A stretch of DNA of 64,000 nt from Thiomonas sp. X19 (GCF_900089495.1 NZ_LT605203.1:1884215-1948214), one strand, 5' to 3'; shown: positions 1 to 10,909, counted from the first letter of the stretch. The notes: generated by a model not told the origin, from the letters alone. Numbers and translations are program-made.

Positions 1-1299
<1,299 letters not shown>

Positions 1300-1320
1300 G
1301 CGCGTCGCTCAACGCTTTGC

Positions 1321-1899
1321 TCAACGCTTCGCCCGCGCATACCCCAGCAGCCGCAGCGCCTGCGCCGCCAGCCACGCCGAGAGCAGGCCGATGAGGGCGC
1401 CGCCCAGCACGTCGGCCGGGAAATGCGCGCCCACCGCCATGCGCGACCACCCCACCCAGAGCGCGAACAGCACCAGCAAGGCCTTGAGCACCCAGTGCGC
1501 GCCGGGCAACAGGCTGGCCATCAGCACGAAGGCAAAGGCCGTGTGGCCGGAGGGAAAGCTGTGCACGTACTCGGCACGGCCGAGGATGTGCACCGCCGCC
1601 TCGCCCAGCGCCTTGGGCGGGCGGGGAAAGTCGAGCCAGGGCTTGATGCCGGAGACGATGGCCCAGTCGATCAGATAGGCCACCAGGAACACCAGCACCG
1701 CCTGCACCGCGATCCAGTTCGGCCGCTTCAGCGCCAGCGCCAGCAGCACGGCGGCGTAGACGGGGTAGAGCATGTGGTCCCCGGCGGCCGTGCCCCATAG
1801 CGCGAGGTGGTCCCACAGCCAGCCGCCGGCGGCGTGGTTGATGGCGAGGAACAGCGCGTGGTTGAGCCCGCCCCAGGCATACCACCAGGGGCCGCTCAT
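1321..1899 (-). CDS. PAP2-family membrane phosphatase
   Basis: This is a 191-residue integral membrane acid phosphatase of the PAP2 superfamily. Members dephosphorylate lipids such as undecaprenyl diphosphate or phosphatidate. The three signature motifs are present in order: KPWLDFPRP, the FPSGHT motif with its catalytic histidine, and SRMAVGAHFPADVLGG. Several hydrophobic helices alternate with these motifs. I chose the ATG at 1899, preceded by a GGAAGG ribosome-binding site, over in-frame TTG further upstream. It is convergent with merA, with 21 bases between the stops. Substrate is not determinable from sequence; an undecaprenyl-PP role would fit the polysaccharide genes further along, but that is inference. 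Confidence 0.85.
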   Translation of the reverse strand: MSGPWWYAWGGLNHALFLAINHAAGGWLWDHLALWGTAAGDHMLYPVYAAVLLALALKRPNWIAVQAVLVFLVAYLIDWAIVSGIKPWLDFPRPPKALGEAAVHILGRAEYVHSFPSGHTAFAFVLMASLLPGAHWVLKALLVLFALWVGWSRMAVGAHFPADVLGGALIGLLSAWLAAQALRLLGYARAKR

Positions 1900-1939
1900 C
1901 GCTCGGCCTTCCGCGCCAGCGGGCCATGCCAACGCGCCG

Positions 1940-2521
1940 TCATGCCGCCACCCAGCCCAGCGCCGTCACCCACAAGCCAACGCCGATCAGGGCGCTGAGC
2001 ATGGCGACGCCGAACAGCCAGCGGCGCCCGGTGAGCGCGGTGATCGAGGCCAGCGAAATGGCGATCTGCAGAAAGATCAGACTGCGCGCCATGCCGGTGT
2101 GCGGGCGGTTGAGGCGATCGGACTCCTCGTTGGCTTTGTTCGACGCCGCTTCCAGCGCGTCGGCCCGGGCCTTGATCTCGGTTTTCTGGCCCTGGTATTT
2201 GGTGATCTTGGCCACAATCCCGGCCTGCTTGTCGGCCGGCGCCAGGTCGTGCGCCAGTTCCATCAAGTGCTGCTTGGTGCTCACGGCCTGGTAGTAATTC
2301 CATTCATCGGTGGCGTGGGTTTTTTTCAGCACCGCCTCGTTTTTGTACAGCAGCACCTCGTTCATCAGGTGGCTGCCCTGGTAGCTGACGATGGCCCCGA
2401 GCGCGGCCAGCAGCGCGGTGAAGATGGCGACCCATTGGTTCAGCGTGTGATTTTTGCCTTCGCTCGCGTGATGCACCGCCTCTTCATGCGGGGCGTGGGC
2501 GTGGACTCCGGATTCGCTCAT
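1940..2521 (-). CDS. DUF4337 family membrane protein
   Basis: The 193-residue product matches the DUF4337 pattern. It has a His-rich N terminus, a transmembrane helix near residues 28-47, a long soluble helical segment of about 90 residues rich in Lys, Glu and Ala, and two C-terminal transmembrane helices. The soluble part probably forms a periplasmic coiled coil. Function is unknown for the family. It lies just upstream of the PAP2 gene on the same strand and may be co-transcribed with it. Start is the ATG at 2521. Confidence 0.75.
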   Translation of the reverse strand: MSESGVHAHAPHEEAVHHASEGKNHTLNQWVAIFTALLAALGAIVSYQGSHLMNEVLLYKNEAVLKKTHATDEWNYYQAVSTKQHLMELAHDLAPADKQAGIVAKITKYQGQKTEIKARADALEAASNKANEESDRLNRPHTGMARSLIFLQIAISLASITALTGRRWLFGVAMLSALIGVGLWVTALGWVAA

Positions 2522-2769
2522 GGGGTTTTCTCGTTGGATGGTGCGGAACGGCGCAGGGCCGCGATGCGCCGAAGTTTAAGGCGACGCTGAATCAGTTCTC
2601 GTGATGCGATGCGCACAAGGGACTTGTTCCGTGTTGCCCAGGCCCGCCCCCGCATGTCCGGGGATTTGCAAGCCTGTGCGGGCACGCTCTAATCGTCGGC
2701 ATCGTTCAGCCATCTCACCCCCTCGAGCGAGTCATCGATTCAGCCACAGACCTCCATGCCGCCGCACGC

Positions 2770-5700
2770 ATGGGCTCATACTTGCACAGCCGCCTCAGGC
2801 GGCTTTGGCTGGGCGTTGCCGTGTGCGCGGCGCTGTTCATGGCGTGGAACGCCTGGCGCGCCTGGCAGGACATCCGCAACCAGAGCCAGGAGCGCCTGCG
2901 CGCCTTCGCCGCCGAATACGCCATCGAATGGCGCTCCACGCTGCGCGCGCGCGAAGACGCCATGCAGCGCCTCGGACGGCGCCTGCTGGTGCGGCCCGAG
3001 TCGGCGCAGCAGCAGCTCGACACCTACCTCCTTGAACGGCCCGGCGTCGAAGGCGTCGCCCTGGCGGATGCCCAAGGCCGCTACGTCGCCCGCAGTGGCG
3101 CACTGCCACCGCCACCACTGCAAGACGCCCAACTGACGCCACCCACCCGCGCGGCCTACGCCGCCTGCCTGCGCGACAAGACCTTCTGCCTCGGGCCGCC
3201 CATTCCCGACAAGCGTGCCGCCGGCAGCTGGATGGCGCTGGAATATCTGCCGCTTTCGGCCGTGCCCGGCGGCGCGCAGATGCCGTCTCCCGGGGGTGCC
3301 GGGCGAACGTTGGCTGGCAGGGCGTTTCCTCAGCAATGGCTGGTGCTGGCGCAGGCCTCCGTCTCCGTGTTCCCGCGCGCGCTCGGTTTGCTGCAGGCGC
3401 CGGGCGAGGGCATGGCCTTCGTCGTGCTGCGCAACGACGGCCTGCTGCAATTGCGCTTTCCGCCGCCTCCGCACCTGCCTTACGGTCAACCCCAAAGCGG
3501 CATCATGCTCGAAGCCATCCGAGGCCAACCGCAAGCCACTTCCGGCATGTTCTCGGGTGTGGCCAGCAGCGCGAACCGGCATCTCGTCGGCGCCTATGTC
3601 CGCGTGCCCGACTACCCCTTCGTCATCGGCGCCGACCTGCCCACGCGCAGCCTGCTGCAGCGCTGGGCCGGGCAGTTGGCCGGCACCCTGCTGCTGTTTC
3701 TCGGGCTGTTTGCAGCCGGCTCCTGGTTGTTCGCCAGCGCCCTGCGCCAACTCGGCCGCACCGAGCGCGGCCGCGAGCAGGCCCTGGACGGGCTGCGGCG
3801 CCAGCGCGACGAGCTGGACGTGACGCTCTCCTCCATTGGCGACGCCGTCATCGCCACCGACGCGCGGGGCCGCATCAGCCGCATGAACCCGGAGGCGGTG
3901 CGCCTCACCGGCTGGCCGGCATCCGAGGCCCTGGGCCAGCCCATCGAGCAGGTGTTTCGCATCGCGGTGGAAGGCGAGGATCCGCCCGCGCCCTGCCCGG
4001 TGGCGCGCGCCCTGGCGACCGGCCGCGTGGTGGTGCTGGGCAATCATACCGAGCTGAGCACCCGCGACGGCCGGGTGCTGGCGATCGAAGACTCGGCCGC
4101 GCCGATCACCCGACACGATGGCGAAGCGCGCGGCGCCGTGCTGGTGTTCCACGACGTGAGCGACCAGCGCGAGCGCCAGCGGCGCAGCGAGCGCCTGAAA
4201 AGCCTGTACGCGGCGCTGGCGGAGTTGGGCGAAATCGTGCAGCAGCACGCGCGCCAGGGCGACGAGCTGGCGCTGTTTCACGCCGCCTGCGAGGCGCTGG
4301 CCGCATCCAGTCTGTTCAACGCCGCGTGGATCGGCCGCCCGGATGCGGCCGGGGTGTTCCAGGTGCTCGCCAGTGCCGGCAACGGCTCGCACGGTCTGGG
4401 GCAAATCGAACTGCGCCTCGACGACCCGCAACCCGCGCTCGCGGTGCGCGCCTGGCTGGCCGGCGAGCTGCGGGTGCACAACGATTTTCCGGCCGACCCC
4501 ATCAACCTGCCGCGGCGCGACTTCGTCGTTGCCCACCGCTGGCACAGCATCGCCGCCGTGCCGCTGCTGCGCGCCGGGCGGCCCGAAGTCATTCTGGTCG
4601 TGACCTCGCCCGCGCGCGGCCTGTTCCAGGACGATGTGCGCGAGCTCATCACCCGCGTCGCCCGCCTGCTCGACCACGCGCTCGACGAAATGGCCAGCCA
4701 CCGCGCGCTGCAGCAGGTGCGCCAGCGCGAGCAGTGGCTGGCGCTGCACGACACGCTCACCCACCTGCCCAACCGCAACATGCTGGAGAGCGCCCTGCAG
4801 CAGGCCATCGCCCGCGCCGATGTCAACGGCACCCTGCTGGCCCTGGCGTATCTCGACCTCGACGGCTTCAAGTCCATCAACGACGTGTACGGCCATCTGG
4901 TCGGCGACCAGGTGCTGCGCGGCGTGGCGGAGCGCCTCAAGACCCAGCTTCCCGCCGGCGCCCTGGCCCTGCGCATGGGCGGCGACGAGTTCGTCATCAT
5001 CCTCGAAGGCAGCAAGGAGCTGGCCGAGCTCGAACCCGTCTGCCGGAGTTTTCTCGAACACCTGCGCGGGCCCATGCAGGTCGGCAACCCGCCGCTCAGC
5101 CTGCAGGTCGATACCAGTTGCGGCATCACCATCTACCCCTACGACCGCGAAACCCCGGACACCCTGCTGCGCCACGCCGACATGGCGCTGTACGCCCACA
5201 AGAGCCGGCGCGGGCCGCAGCGCAGCGCCTACCGGCTGTACGACCCGGCCATGGCCAGCGCCTCGTTCAGCACGCCCGACCGCCGTGCCGAGCTGCGCCG
5301 CAAGATCGACACCGGCGACCTGGTGCTGCACTACCAGCCCGTGCTCGACCGCGCCAGCGGCCGCATCCACCATGTCGAAGCGCTCGCCCGCCTGCGCCAG
5401 GACAGCGACCTGCTGCAGCCCGACGCCTTCCTGCGCGAGCTCGGGCCCATGGAACTCACCCTGCTGGGCACACGCGTGTTGCAGCAAGCCCTGGCCGACC
5501 TTGCCGCCTGGGTGCGCCAGGGGCTGCACATCGGGATTTCCGTCAACGTCGCGCCGCAGGAACTGCTGGCCACGGATTTTTCAGCCCAGGTGCTGGCTGA
5601 AATCGCGCGCCACCCCGAGCTCGAGCCCGGCATGCTCAGCCTGGAAATTCTGGAAACCGAAGAGGTGCTGGGCGAGAACGTCGTGCTGGCGCAGCTCAGC

Positions 5701-6084
5701 GCCCTGCGCGCCGAGGGCGTGCGCATCGGCATGGACGACGTGGGCTCCGCCTACGCCTCGCTCTTGCGCCTGAAAACCTTGCCGGTGGACGTGCTCAAGA
5801 TCGACCAGGCCTTCGTGCGCGACCTGCCCGTTCACCCGCGCGACCGGCTGTTTCTCGACGCCATCCTCGCCCTCGGCCATGCCCTGGGCATGCGCACGGT
5901 GATCGAAGGCGTGGAAACCCAGGCCCATCTCGACCTGCTGTGGCAAAGCTCGGCCGATGGCCTGCAGGGCTTCGCCATCTCGCCCCCCATGCGGCCCGAG
6001 GACATCCCCGCCTTCGTCACCAGCTTCCGCATGCCGCCGCGCATCGCCCGGGACGGCCCGGCGTTTAAACAACGGCTCTGCTGA
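2770..6084 (+). CDS. Membrane sensor with PAS, GAF, GGDEF and EAL domains
   Basis: This 1104-residue protein is predicted to make and/or degrade cyclic di-GMP. A transmembrane helix near residues 15-32 and another near 300-322 flank a periplasmic sensing region. Then come a PAS domain (about 345-465), a GAF domain (about 480-635), GGDEF (intact GGDEF at 737-741) and EAL (EAL at 870-872). The EAL domain keeps the LEILETEE glutamate, MDDVG and KIDQ motifs and IEGVET, so phosphodiesterase activity is plausible. No strong ribosome-binding site precedes the ATG at 2770. Residues of about 171-190 coincide with a degenerate copy of the intragenic hairpin repeat described separately. It is transcribed alone, and its stop nearly abuts the convergent lolC stop. 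Confidence 0.9.
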   Translation: MGSYLHSRLRRLWLGVAVCAALFMAWNAWRAWQDIRNQSQERLRAFAAEYAIEWRSTLRAREDAMQRLGRRLLVRPESAQQQLDTYLLERPGVEGVALADAQGRYVARSGALPPPPLQDAQLTPPTRAAYAACLRDKTFCLGPPIPDKRAAGSWMALEYLPLSAVPGGAQMPSPGGAGRTLAGRAFPQQWLVLAQASVSVFPRALGLLQAPGEGMAFVVLRNDGLLQLRFPPPPHLPYGQPQSGIMLEAIRGQPQATSGMFSGVASSANRHLVGAYVRVPDYPFVIGADLPTRSLLQRWAGQLAGTLLLFLGLFAAGSWLFASALRQLGRTERGREQALDGLRRQRDELDVTLSSIGDAVIATDARGRISRMNPEAVRLTGWPASEALGQPIEQVFRIAVEGEDPPAPCPVARALATGRVVVLGNHTELSTRDGRVLAIEDSAAPITRHDGEARGAVLVFHDVSDQRERQRRSERLKSLYAALAELGEIVQQHARQGDELALFHAACEALAASSLFNAAWIGRPDAAGVFQVLASAGNGSHGLGQIELRLDDPQPALAVRAWLAGELRVHNDFPADPINLPRRDFVVAHRWHSIAAVPLLRAGRPEVILVVTSPARGLFQDDVRELITRVARLLDHALDEMASHRALQQVRQREQWLALHDTLTHLPNRNMLESALQQAIARADVNGTLLALAYLDLDGFKSINDVYGHLVGDQVLRGVAERLKTQLPAGALALRMGGDEFVIILEGSKELAELEPVCRSFLEHLRGPMQVGNPPLSLQVDTSCGITIYPYDRETPDTLLRHADMALYAHKSRRGPQRSAYRLYDPAMASASFSTPDRRAELRRKIDTGDLVLHYQPVLDRASGRIHHVEALARLRQDSDLLQPDAFLRELGPMELTLLGTRVLQQALADLAAWVRQGLHIGISVNVAPQELLATDFSAQVLAEIARHPELEPGMLSLEILETEEVLGENVVLAQLSALRAEGVRIGMDDVGSAYASLLRLKTLPVDVLKIDQAFVRDLPVHPRDRLFLDAILALGHALGMRTVIEGVETQAHLDLLWQSSADGLQGFAISPPMRPEDIPAFVTSFRMPPRIARDGPAFKQRLC
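3281..3333 (+). repeat. Intragenic hairpin element, copy A (degenerate)
   Basis: This stretch inside the GGDEF/EAL gene resembles the five better copies. A G-rich left part is followed by GAAC, a 15-base loop and GTTT, ending in GCGTTTCCTCAG. The encoded peptide (GRTLAGRAF) parallels GRAF in the aldo/keto reductase copy. Stem pairing is partly lost, so this is the least certain copy. Confidence 0.5.
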
Positions 6085-6087
6085 GCT

Positions 6088-7374
6088 TCATTCGTAGCGC
6101 AAAGCCTCGGCCGGCTGCACTTTCGAGGCGCGCCAGCTCGGGTAGATGGTCGCCAGCAGCGCCAGCACCAGTGCCACCACGGTGATGGCGATGATGTCCG
6201 AGGCTCTCGGGTCGCTTGGCATCTTGTGGATCAGATACACGCTCCTCGGCAGGAACTGGGTGTGGAACACCCATTCCAGGAAGCCGACGATGGGGTCGAT
6301 GTTGAAGGTGATGAGGCAGCCCAGCAGCACGCCCGAGAGCACGCCGATCACCCCGGTGATCGCCCCCTGCACGACGAAGATGCCCATGATGGAGCCGGGG
6401 CTGGCGCCCTGGGTGCGCAGGATGGCGATGTCCGACTGCTTGTCCGTCACCGTCATCACCAGCGTGGACACCAGGTTGAACGCCGCCACCGCCACAATCA
6501 TCGCCAGGATGATGAACATCATGCGTTTCTCGATCACCACCGCCTCGAACCAGGTGCGGTTCTGCTCGGTCCACGGCTGCGCCACCAGGTTGGGCGGCAG
6601 CGCGGTCTGCAACTGCTGCGCCACGGCCGGCGCGTCGTCGATATTTCGAGTCTGCACCCGCAGGCCGGTGGGGCCGCCGGAGAGGAAAATTTTCCCGGCG
6701 TCGTCCAGGTTCAGCAGCGCCAGCGTGCTGTCGTACTCGTAGTGCCCCACGTTGAACAGCCCCACCACCCGCAGGGTGCGCAGGCGCGGAATCATGCCCG
6801 CGGGCGTGAGGCTGCCGCTGGGCACCACCATGGTCACCTGGTCGCCGATGCCCACCCCCAGGCGCTGCGCCAGCTCATTGCCCAGCACCACGGTGAAGCT
6901 GCCGGGCTTGAGCGCTGCAAGCGAGCCGGCCACCATGTGCGAGGCAATGGCCGACACCTTGCCCTCCTCTTGCGGCTCGATGCCCCAGGCCAGCACACCG
7001 AACAAGGTGTTGCCCTGCGCCAGCAGCGCCTGGCCCGACACGAAGGGCGCCACGCCGGTGACGGCCGGGTTGCGCTGCACGATGTTCGCCACGCCGCGCC
7101 AGTCGGTCAGCGGCCCGCCATCCACGCTGAACACCTGGATATGCGGAATGACGTTGAGCATGCGGTCGCGCACGTCTTTCTGGAAGCCGTTCATCACCGA
7201 AATCACCACGATCAACGCCGCCACGCCCAGGGCGATGCCCGCCACCGAGATGAAGGAGATGAAGGAGATGAAGCCATTGCGCCGCGTGCGCCGCCCGGCG
7301 CGGGTGTAGCGCCAGCCGATGAGCAGTTCGTAAGGCAACGAAGACAGCCTGGGAGAATGGGGGGACGTGGCCAT
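6088..7374 (-). CDS. lolC: Lipoprotein-releasing ABC transporter permease LolC/LolE
   Basis: This 428-residue inner-membrane permease extracts outer-membrane lipoproteins from the inner membrane and passes them to LolA. It starts with the typical PYELLIGWRYTRAGRR and a transmembrane helix with FISFISVAGIALGVAALI. A large periplasmic MacB-like domain follows, and three C-terminal helices end in YPSWRASKVQPAEALRYE, all hallmarks of the LolC/LolE family. Its ATPase partner LolD is not adjacent but lies about 11 kb away at 18111-18821. In many relatives the two are neighbours, so a rearrangement or insertion of the intervening genes is likely. Start is the ATG at 7374. Confidence 0.92.
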   Translation of the reverse strand: MATSPHSPRLSSLPYELLIGWRYTRAGRRTRRNGFISFISFISVAGIALGVAALIVVISVMNGFQKDVRDRMLNVIPHIQVFSVDGGPLTDWRGVANIVQRNPAVTGVAPFVSGQALLAQGNTLFGVLAWGIEPQEEGKVSAIASHMVAGSLAALKPGSFTVVLGNELAQRLGVGIGDQVTMVVPSGSLTPAGMIPRLRTLRVVGLFNVGHYEYDSTLALLNLDDAGKIFLSGGPTGLRVQTRNIDDAPAVAQQLQTALPPNLVAQPWTEQNRTWFEAVVIEKRMMFIILAMIVAVAAFNLVSTLVMTVTDKQSDIAILRTQGASPGSIMGIFVVQGAITGVIGVLSGVLLGCLITFNIDPIVGFLEWVFHTQFLPRSVYLIHKMPSDPRASDIIAITVVALVLALLATIYPSWRASKVQPAEALRYE

Positions 7375-7638
7375 GGGGGCGCAGTGTACGGGTGGGGTTG
7401 AACGGTGGTCGGTCGGCCGGCCGGACAGTCAGAAAAAGGCGGGCCGGAATGCGCGGCAAGCCGGGAGAAAGATGCCGTGCGCAGCAGCCCGATTTTGCGG
7501 CGGATTTTTCGCCGCATTGCACGCGCAGGGAATTGCACATACGTCCTAAGCTCCAGGGTTCACAGCGCATTCGCGAGCAGCTTGCACCCAGCTTGCCTCT
7601 CGCCCGAACCCCATGCACCCACTTGGAGGCTACACCCC

Positions 7639-8730
7639 ATGACAGATTCCACACCCCCCATGCTGTATCGCCGGCTCGGCCGCAGCGGGCTGCAGGTCAG
7701 CCTGTTCTCGCTCGGCTCCTGGGTCACGTTCCACAACCAGGTGGACGCCTCCGGCGTGCGCGAGATGATGGCCGCGGCGCGCGACGCCGGGGTCAACTTC
7801 TTCGACAACGCCGAGGTCTACGCCAACGGCCAGAGCGAAGCCCTGATGGGCGAGGCGCTGGCCCAGCTCCGGTGGAACCGGCTCGACTACGTCGTCTCCA
7901 GCAAGTTCTTCTGGGGCCTGGACCGTGGCAGCGCCGACAAACCCCGCATCAACGGCCGCGACACCCTCAACCGCAAGTACCTGCTGCAGGCGGTGGATGG
8001 CAGCTTGAAGCGCATGAAGCTCGACTGCATCGACCTCATCTACTGCCACCGCGCCGACCCGCACACCCCGGTGGACGAAACCGTCTGGGCCATGCACAAC
8101 ATCATCGAGCAAGGCAAGGCGCTCTACTGGGGCACCAGCGAATGGACCGCCGACGAAATTCGCACCGCCTGGGACATGGCCGAGCGCCACCACCTGCACA
8201 AGCCGGTGATGGAGCAGCCGCAATACCACCTGTTCCACCGCAAGCGCGTGGAGCAGGAGTACGCCCGGCTGTACGAGAGCCCCCAGGCTGCTGCTGCGCA
8301 TCAGCCGCCCCCCGAGGGGGATGAGAAAACTTCGGGCGGCCGTGCGTTTTCTCATGAAGACATGGGCCTGGGCCTCACCACCTGGAGCCCGCTGGCCTCC
8401 GGCCTGCTCACCGGCAAATACCGCCAGGGCGTGCCCGCCGGCAGCCGTGGCGCGATGGAAAGCGTGAGCTTCCTGCGCGAGGGGCTGCTGGACGCCCGCA
8501 AGAACGCCGCCGTGGGCGAACTCGAAGCGGTTGCCAGGGAACTCGGCTGCAGCGTGGCGCAACTGGCGCTGGCCTGGGTGGCGCACAACCCGCGCGTCAG
8601 CAGCGTCATCCTCGGCGCCTCCAAACTGGCCCAACTGCACGAAAATCTCGGCGCCCTGGCCGTGCTGCCCAAGCTCACGACCGAGGTGCTGAAACGCATG
8701 GACGCGGTGACGGCGGGGTTGGCGCAGTAA
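7639..8730 (+). CDS. Aldo/keto reductase, KCNAB-like (AKR6) group
   Basis: The 363-residue product is an NADPH-dependent oxidoreductase with the AKR (alpha/beta)8 fold. The catalytic tetrad is visible as D56 and Y61 in [10 protein letters not shown]89 in VSSKFFW and H137 in YCHRAD. The GYGRSE-like region and the C-terminal [17 protein letters not shown] match voltage-gated potassium-channel beta-subunit relatives. The ATG at 7639 has a clear GGAGGC ribosome-binding site eight bases upstream. At residues of about 215-240 the normal chain is interrupted by a Pro/Gln/Gly-rich insert corresponding to a copy of the hairpin element, which keeps the frame open. The substrate is unknown. Confidence 0.9.
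   Translation: MTDSTPPMLYRRLGRSGLQVSLFSLGSWVTFHNQVDASGVREMMAAARDAGVNFFDNAEVYANGQSEALMGEALAQLRWNRLDYVVSSKFFWGLDRGSADKPRINGRDTLNRKYLLQAVDGSLKRMKLDCIDLIYCHRADPHTPVDETVWAMHNIIEQGKALYWGTSEWTADEIRTAWDMAERHHLHKPVMEQPQYHLFHRKRVEQEYARLYESPQAAAAHQPPPEGDEKTSGGRAFSHEDMGLGLTTWSPLASGLLTGKYRQGVPAGSRGAMESVSFLREGLLDARKNAAVGELEAVARELGCSVAQLALAWVAHNPRVSSVILGASKLAQLHENLGALAVLPKLTTEVLKRMDAVTAGLAQ
8281..8356 (+). repeat. Intragenic hairpin element, copy B
   Basis: The copy sits in frame in the aldo/keto reductase gene. It has a CCCCCGAGGGGG hairpin, then the stem TGAGAAAAC (8322-8330), a 15-base loop containing GGGCGGCC, and the exact complement GTTTTCTCA (8346-8354). The nine stem pairs differ in sequence from the other copies but stay complementary. 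Confidence 0.85.
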
Positions 8731-9051
8731 TGGGGAGGGAGAGCGCCAGGGCAGTTAAGTCAGGGCCGTTGCGTCAGATGCAAGACCGGGCGCTGCTGAG
8801 GCCGTGCCTGCGGGCCATGGCCCTTAGCGCGCGGCGCTTGAGCGCGAGCCATCCGGGCTCGCTTGCGCCTTTTCTCGCGCCTTCGCCTGGAGTCAGGGCC
8901 TGTCGCGGACTTTCTGCCCTACCGTTGCGAACGCCGAGACGATGAGGGAGCGGCTGGTGTTCACGGCAGACAGGCGCACGGGGCAAACGGTGCGAACCGA
9001 GCAAACGGAGCGACAGGCGTTCCATACAACGCGCGATCGGACGCAAGCGTC
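8731..9051. other. Intergenic stretch without a recognisable gene
   Basis: No ORF here has a recognisable protein or convincing ribosome-binding site. The stretch contains a self-complementary GAGCC...GGCTC segment near 8845-8862, which could act as a terminator or structured RNA after the aldo/keto reductase, but it has no clear T-tract. I see nothing else to annotate. Confidence 0.4.
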
Positions 9052-9468
9052 TCAGGCTACAGTGATCTCGATATGCCGTCCGAGCACATTCGCCGCGGCC
9101 TCGATCTGATCCAGTTTGGAGGCATGGCGCAAGTCAAACAAGCGATCAACCTGTGGCATATGCCAGCCCAGGCGACGGGCGAGTTCCGCTTTCTTGATGC
9201 CCTGCTCGGTCATTGCTTGATACACGCCCAGCTTCGCGCATTCCAGCGCCGAAGGGCGCACGGTTTTTTGTCCCGGCGCGGCTTGGCTGACTGCGGGCAA
9301 CGCTAGGCGGGCATCCACATAGAACGACAGCGCGATTTCGAGGGCATCCACTGCTTGAAGCAAGGCTTCGTCCTCATCCATGCCGAAGGTGATGGCTTCG
9401 GGCACATCGGCGAACGTCGCCATGACGGCGCCGTCATCGGGGGTCAGGGTCACGGGGTAGTCAAACAT
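9052..9468 (-). CDS. hicB: HicB-family antitoxin with C-terminal HTH
   Basis: This 138-residue protein has the HicB fold at the N terminus (MFDYPVTLTPDDGAVMATF, then the acidic DEDEALLQAVDALE segment). A C-terminal helix-turn-helix is visible in KKAELARRLGWHMPQVDRLFDL. It should bind and neutralise HicA and autorepress the operon. The gene starts nine bases downstream of the hicA stop on the same strand. It appears intact even though the adjoining hicA is frameshifted. Confidence 0.88.
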   Translation of the reverse strand: MFDYPVTLTPDDGAVMATFADVPEAITFGMDEDEALLQAVDALEIALSFYVDARLALPAVSQAAPGQKTVRPSALECAKLGVYQAMTEQGIKKAELARRLGWHMPQVDRLFDLRHASKLDQIEAAANVLGRHIEITVA

Positions 9469-9477
9469 GGGGGTTCC

Positions 9478-9656
9478 TCATTTCAAACCAAGCTGGCGCT
9501 TGATGGCGGCCTCAATCCCCTTGCCGAGTTCCTTGGTGCCATGCATCGGCAACGCGGATTGCCTGCCATTCAGGAAGACTTTCAGGTGTGAACCCTTGCC
9601 GGGCTGAAAGCTCGCGCCTTGCTGTTCCAGCCCTTTTTCAACTGCTTCGAGTTCAC
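9478..9656 (-). pseudogene. hicA: hicA toxin gene with a one-base frameshift near its start
   Basis: HicA is a small dsRNA-binding-fold mRNA interferase. From the GTG at 9656 the first codons read MNSKQL, the usual HicA beginning. The body (GLEQQGASFQPGKGSHLKV and onward, ending KRQLGLK) is one frame away. The total length, 179 bases, is one short of the 180 expected for a 59-residue protein plus stop. The body keeps the GKGSHLKV motif with the catalytic histidine. The missing base lies near the run GAAAAAGGG at about 9628-9640. It is probably inactive unless slippage occurs or the gap is a sequencing error. Confidence 0.75.
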
Positions 9657-9788
9657 AGCTGAATAGTAACAGATGTGTTATTTTTCATCGGATCAATGCA
9701 ACACTTCTGTTTGGTTTTGGGTGCGACCTTGTTTCCAAACGCGCTCCCCCACGCGGCCCATGCACCGACAACCCCATGGCCGGTGCGC

Positions 9789-10439
9789 TTACCGCGCCGC
9801 CGCCCGCATCGCCTGCACGATGCGCAGGGTTTCCACGCTCACGGTGGTCACACGGGCGAGGAGGTCGATGACGCGCCCCTTGTGGTCCTTGAGGCGGTAG
9901 GTGTCGACCTTCGACAAATGCAATGTACGGATTGGTTGCTACACCCCTCGGAAAAATTTGGGAAAGCTGATACCAGTCTTCATTCAGCTCCCACGAAAAG
10001 TAGGTTTGCCAATGACCACGCTGATGCGCCGCGCGTTCTGCCGCTTGATGCGGGCGACGTTCTCTTCGCTCACGCTGCCGAACAGGTCGGCCGTGCTGTG
10101 CTGGATCAACATCTCGCGCACGTCGGCTTCGAGCAGCGCGGGGTTGATGGCCTCTTGCGCGTGGGCGAGAAAGCGCGCGGCGGCGGCGCGAAAGGCGGGG
10201 TTGCCGCGCTCTTGCAAGTCGATCATCTGGCGCAGGGCGTCGGGCACGGCGGGCAGGTTGGCCTTGAACTGCTCGACCGCGGCGCGAAATCCGGCAATCT
10301 CGGGTCGCTCGAACCCGAAGAAGAGTTTGAGCAGCTTGTCCAGCGCGACGGTATCGGCCACCGAACAGCGCATCACTTCCTGGCGGTTCTGCAGCAGCAG
10401 GGCGCTGGTGTCGTCGCTGAAAATGATGTTGTCCTGCGG
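9789..10439 (-). pseudogene. Remnant of a helicase-methylase restriction enzyme
   Basis: Two fragments in different frames belong to a large restriction-modification protein. The first, from PQDNIIFSDDTSALLLQNRQ (10439) to ARRISVVIG (about 9990), matches the helicase-to-methylase linker of type ISP-like enzymes, just before the NPPY catalytic motif, which here reads KPTF. The second, ending at 9789, reads KVDTYRLKDHKGRVIDLLAR and looks like a C-terminal segment. The long N-terminal nuclease/helicase part and most of the methylase are absent. The exact subtype is uncertain; the decay is clear. Confidence 0.6.
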
Positions 10440-10500
10440 ATATGTGCGCTTCCTGGGCACGCATGCGCAATACGACGCCATCGACGCGCAGACGATTTGA
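10438..10500 (+). pseudogene. higB: higB toxin, C-terminal fragment
   Basis: Twenty codons read GYVRFLGTHAQYDAIDAQTI followed by TGA, the conserved C terminus of HigB RelE-fold mRNA interferases. It lies 11 bases upstream of the higA-like gene, as in an intact higBA operon. The upstream part of higB has been replaced by the restriction-enzyme remnant, so no functional toxin remains. Confidence 0.75.
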
Positions 10501-10511
10501 AGGAGAGCAGC

Positions 10512-10887
10512 ATGGAAATCAAGCCGATTCGCACCGAGCGCGACTACCGCGCAGCCTTGGATGAAGTTGCATCGGCTGATGACAGCCAACGCCAATACGC
10601 CGCAGGGCGAACGCCTGGACGTGCTGGTGACGCTGGTCGAGGCGTATGAGCGCCGGCATTACCCGCTGGACTTGCCGGACCCGGTGGAGGTGATTCGATT
10701 TGGCCTGGAGCAGAAAGGGCTGACGCCGAAAGACCTGGAACCGATGATCGGACGCAGCAACCGGGTGTACGAAGTGCTCAACCGCAAGCGCCCTTTGACG
10801 CTGCGCATGATCTGGAACCTGCACCGCGACCTCGGCATTCCGGCCGAGAGCCTGATTCGGCCGCCAGTGCCGCAGCGTCGCGCCTGA
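10512..10887 (+). pseudogene. higA: HigA-family antitoxin gene with a one-base insertion
   Basis: HigA antitoxins neutralise HigB and repress the operon through a Cro/CI helix-turn-helix. An AAGGAGAG ribosome-binding site precedes the ATG at 10512, which starts MEIKPIRTERDYRAALDEVA. At about 10570 the frame must shift by one extra G to continue into LMTANANTPQGERLDVL, the normal family sequence. The rest, with the HTH near GLTPKDLEPMIGRSNRVYEVL, is intact. An internal ATG at 10576 could still yield a short product containing the HTH. With higB truncated, selection to keep it may be gone. Confidence 0.75.
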
Positions 10888-10909
10888 GGCGCTTGCGCCC
10901 GCGCCCGCC

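Noticed and set aside
2776..5529. 917-residue ORF on the minus strand opposite the GGDEF/EAL gene
   Set aside because: It mirrors the codon pattern of the high-GC sense gene, has no domain and no ribosome-binding site. The plus strand encodes clear conserved motifs.
9620..9656. Programmed frameshift in hicA
   Set aside because: The A-run is short and no shift-stimulating structure or known precedent in HicA supports it; a mutation or sequencing error is simpler.
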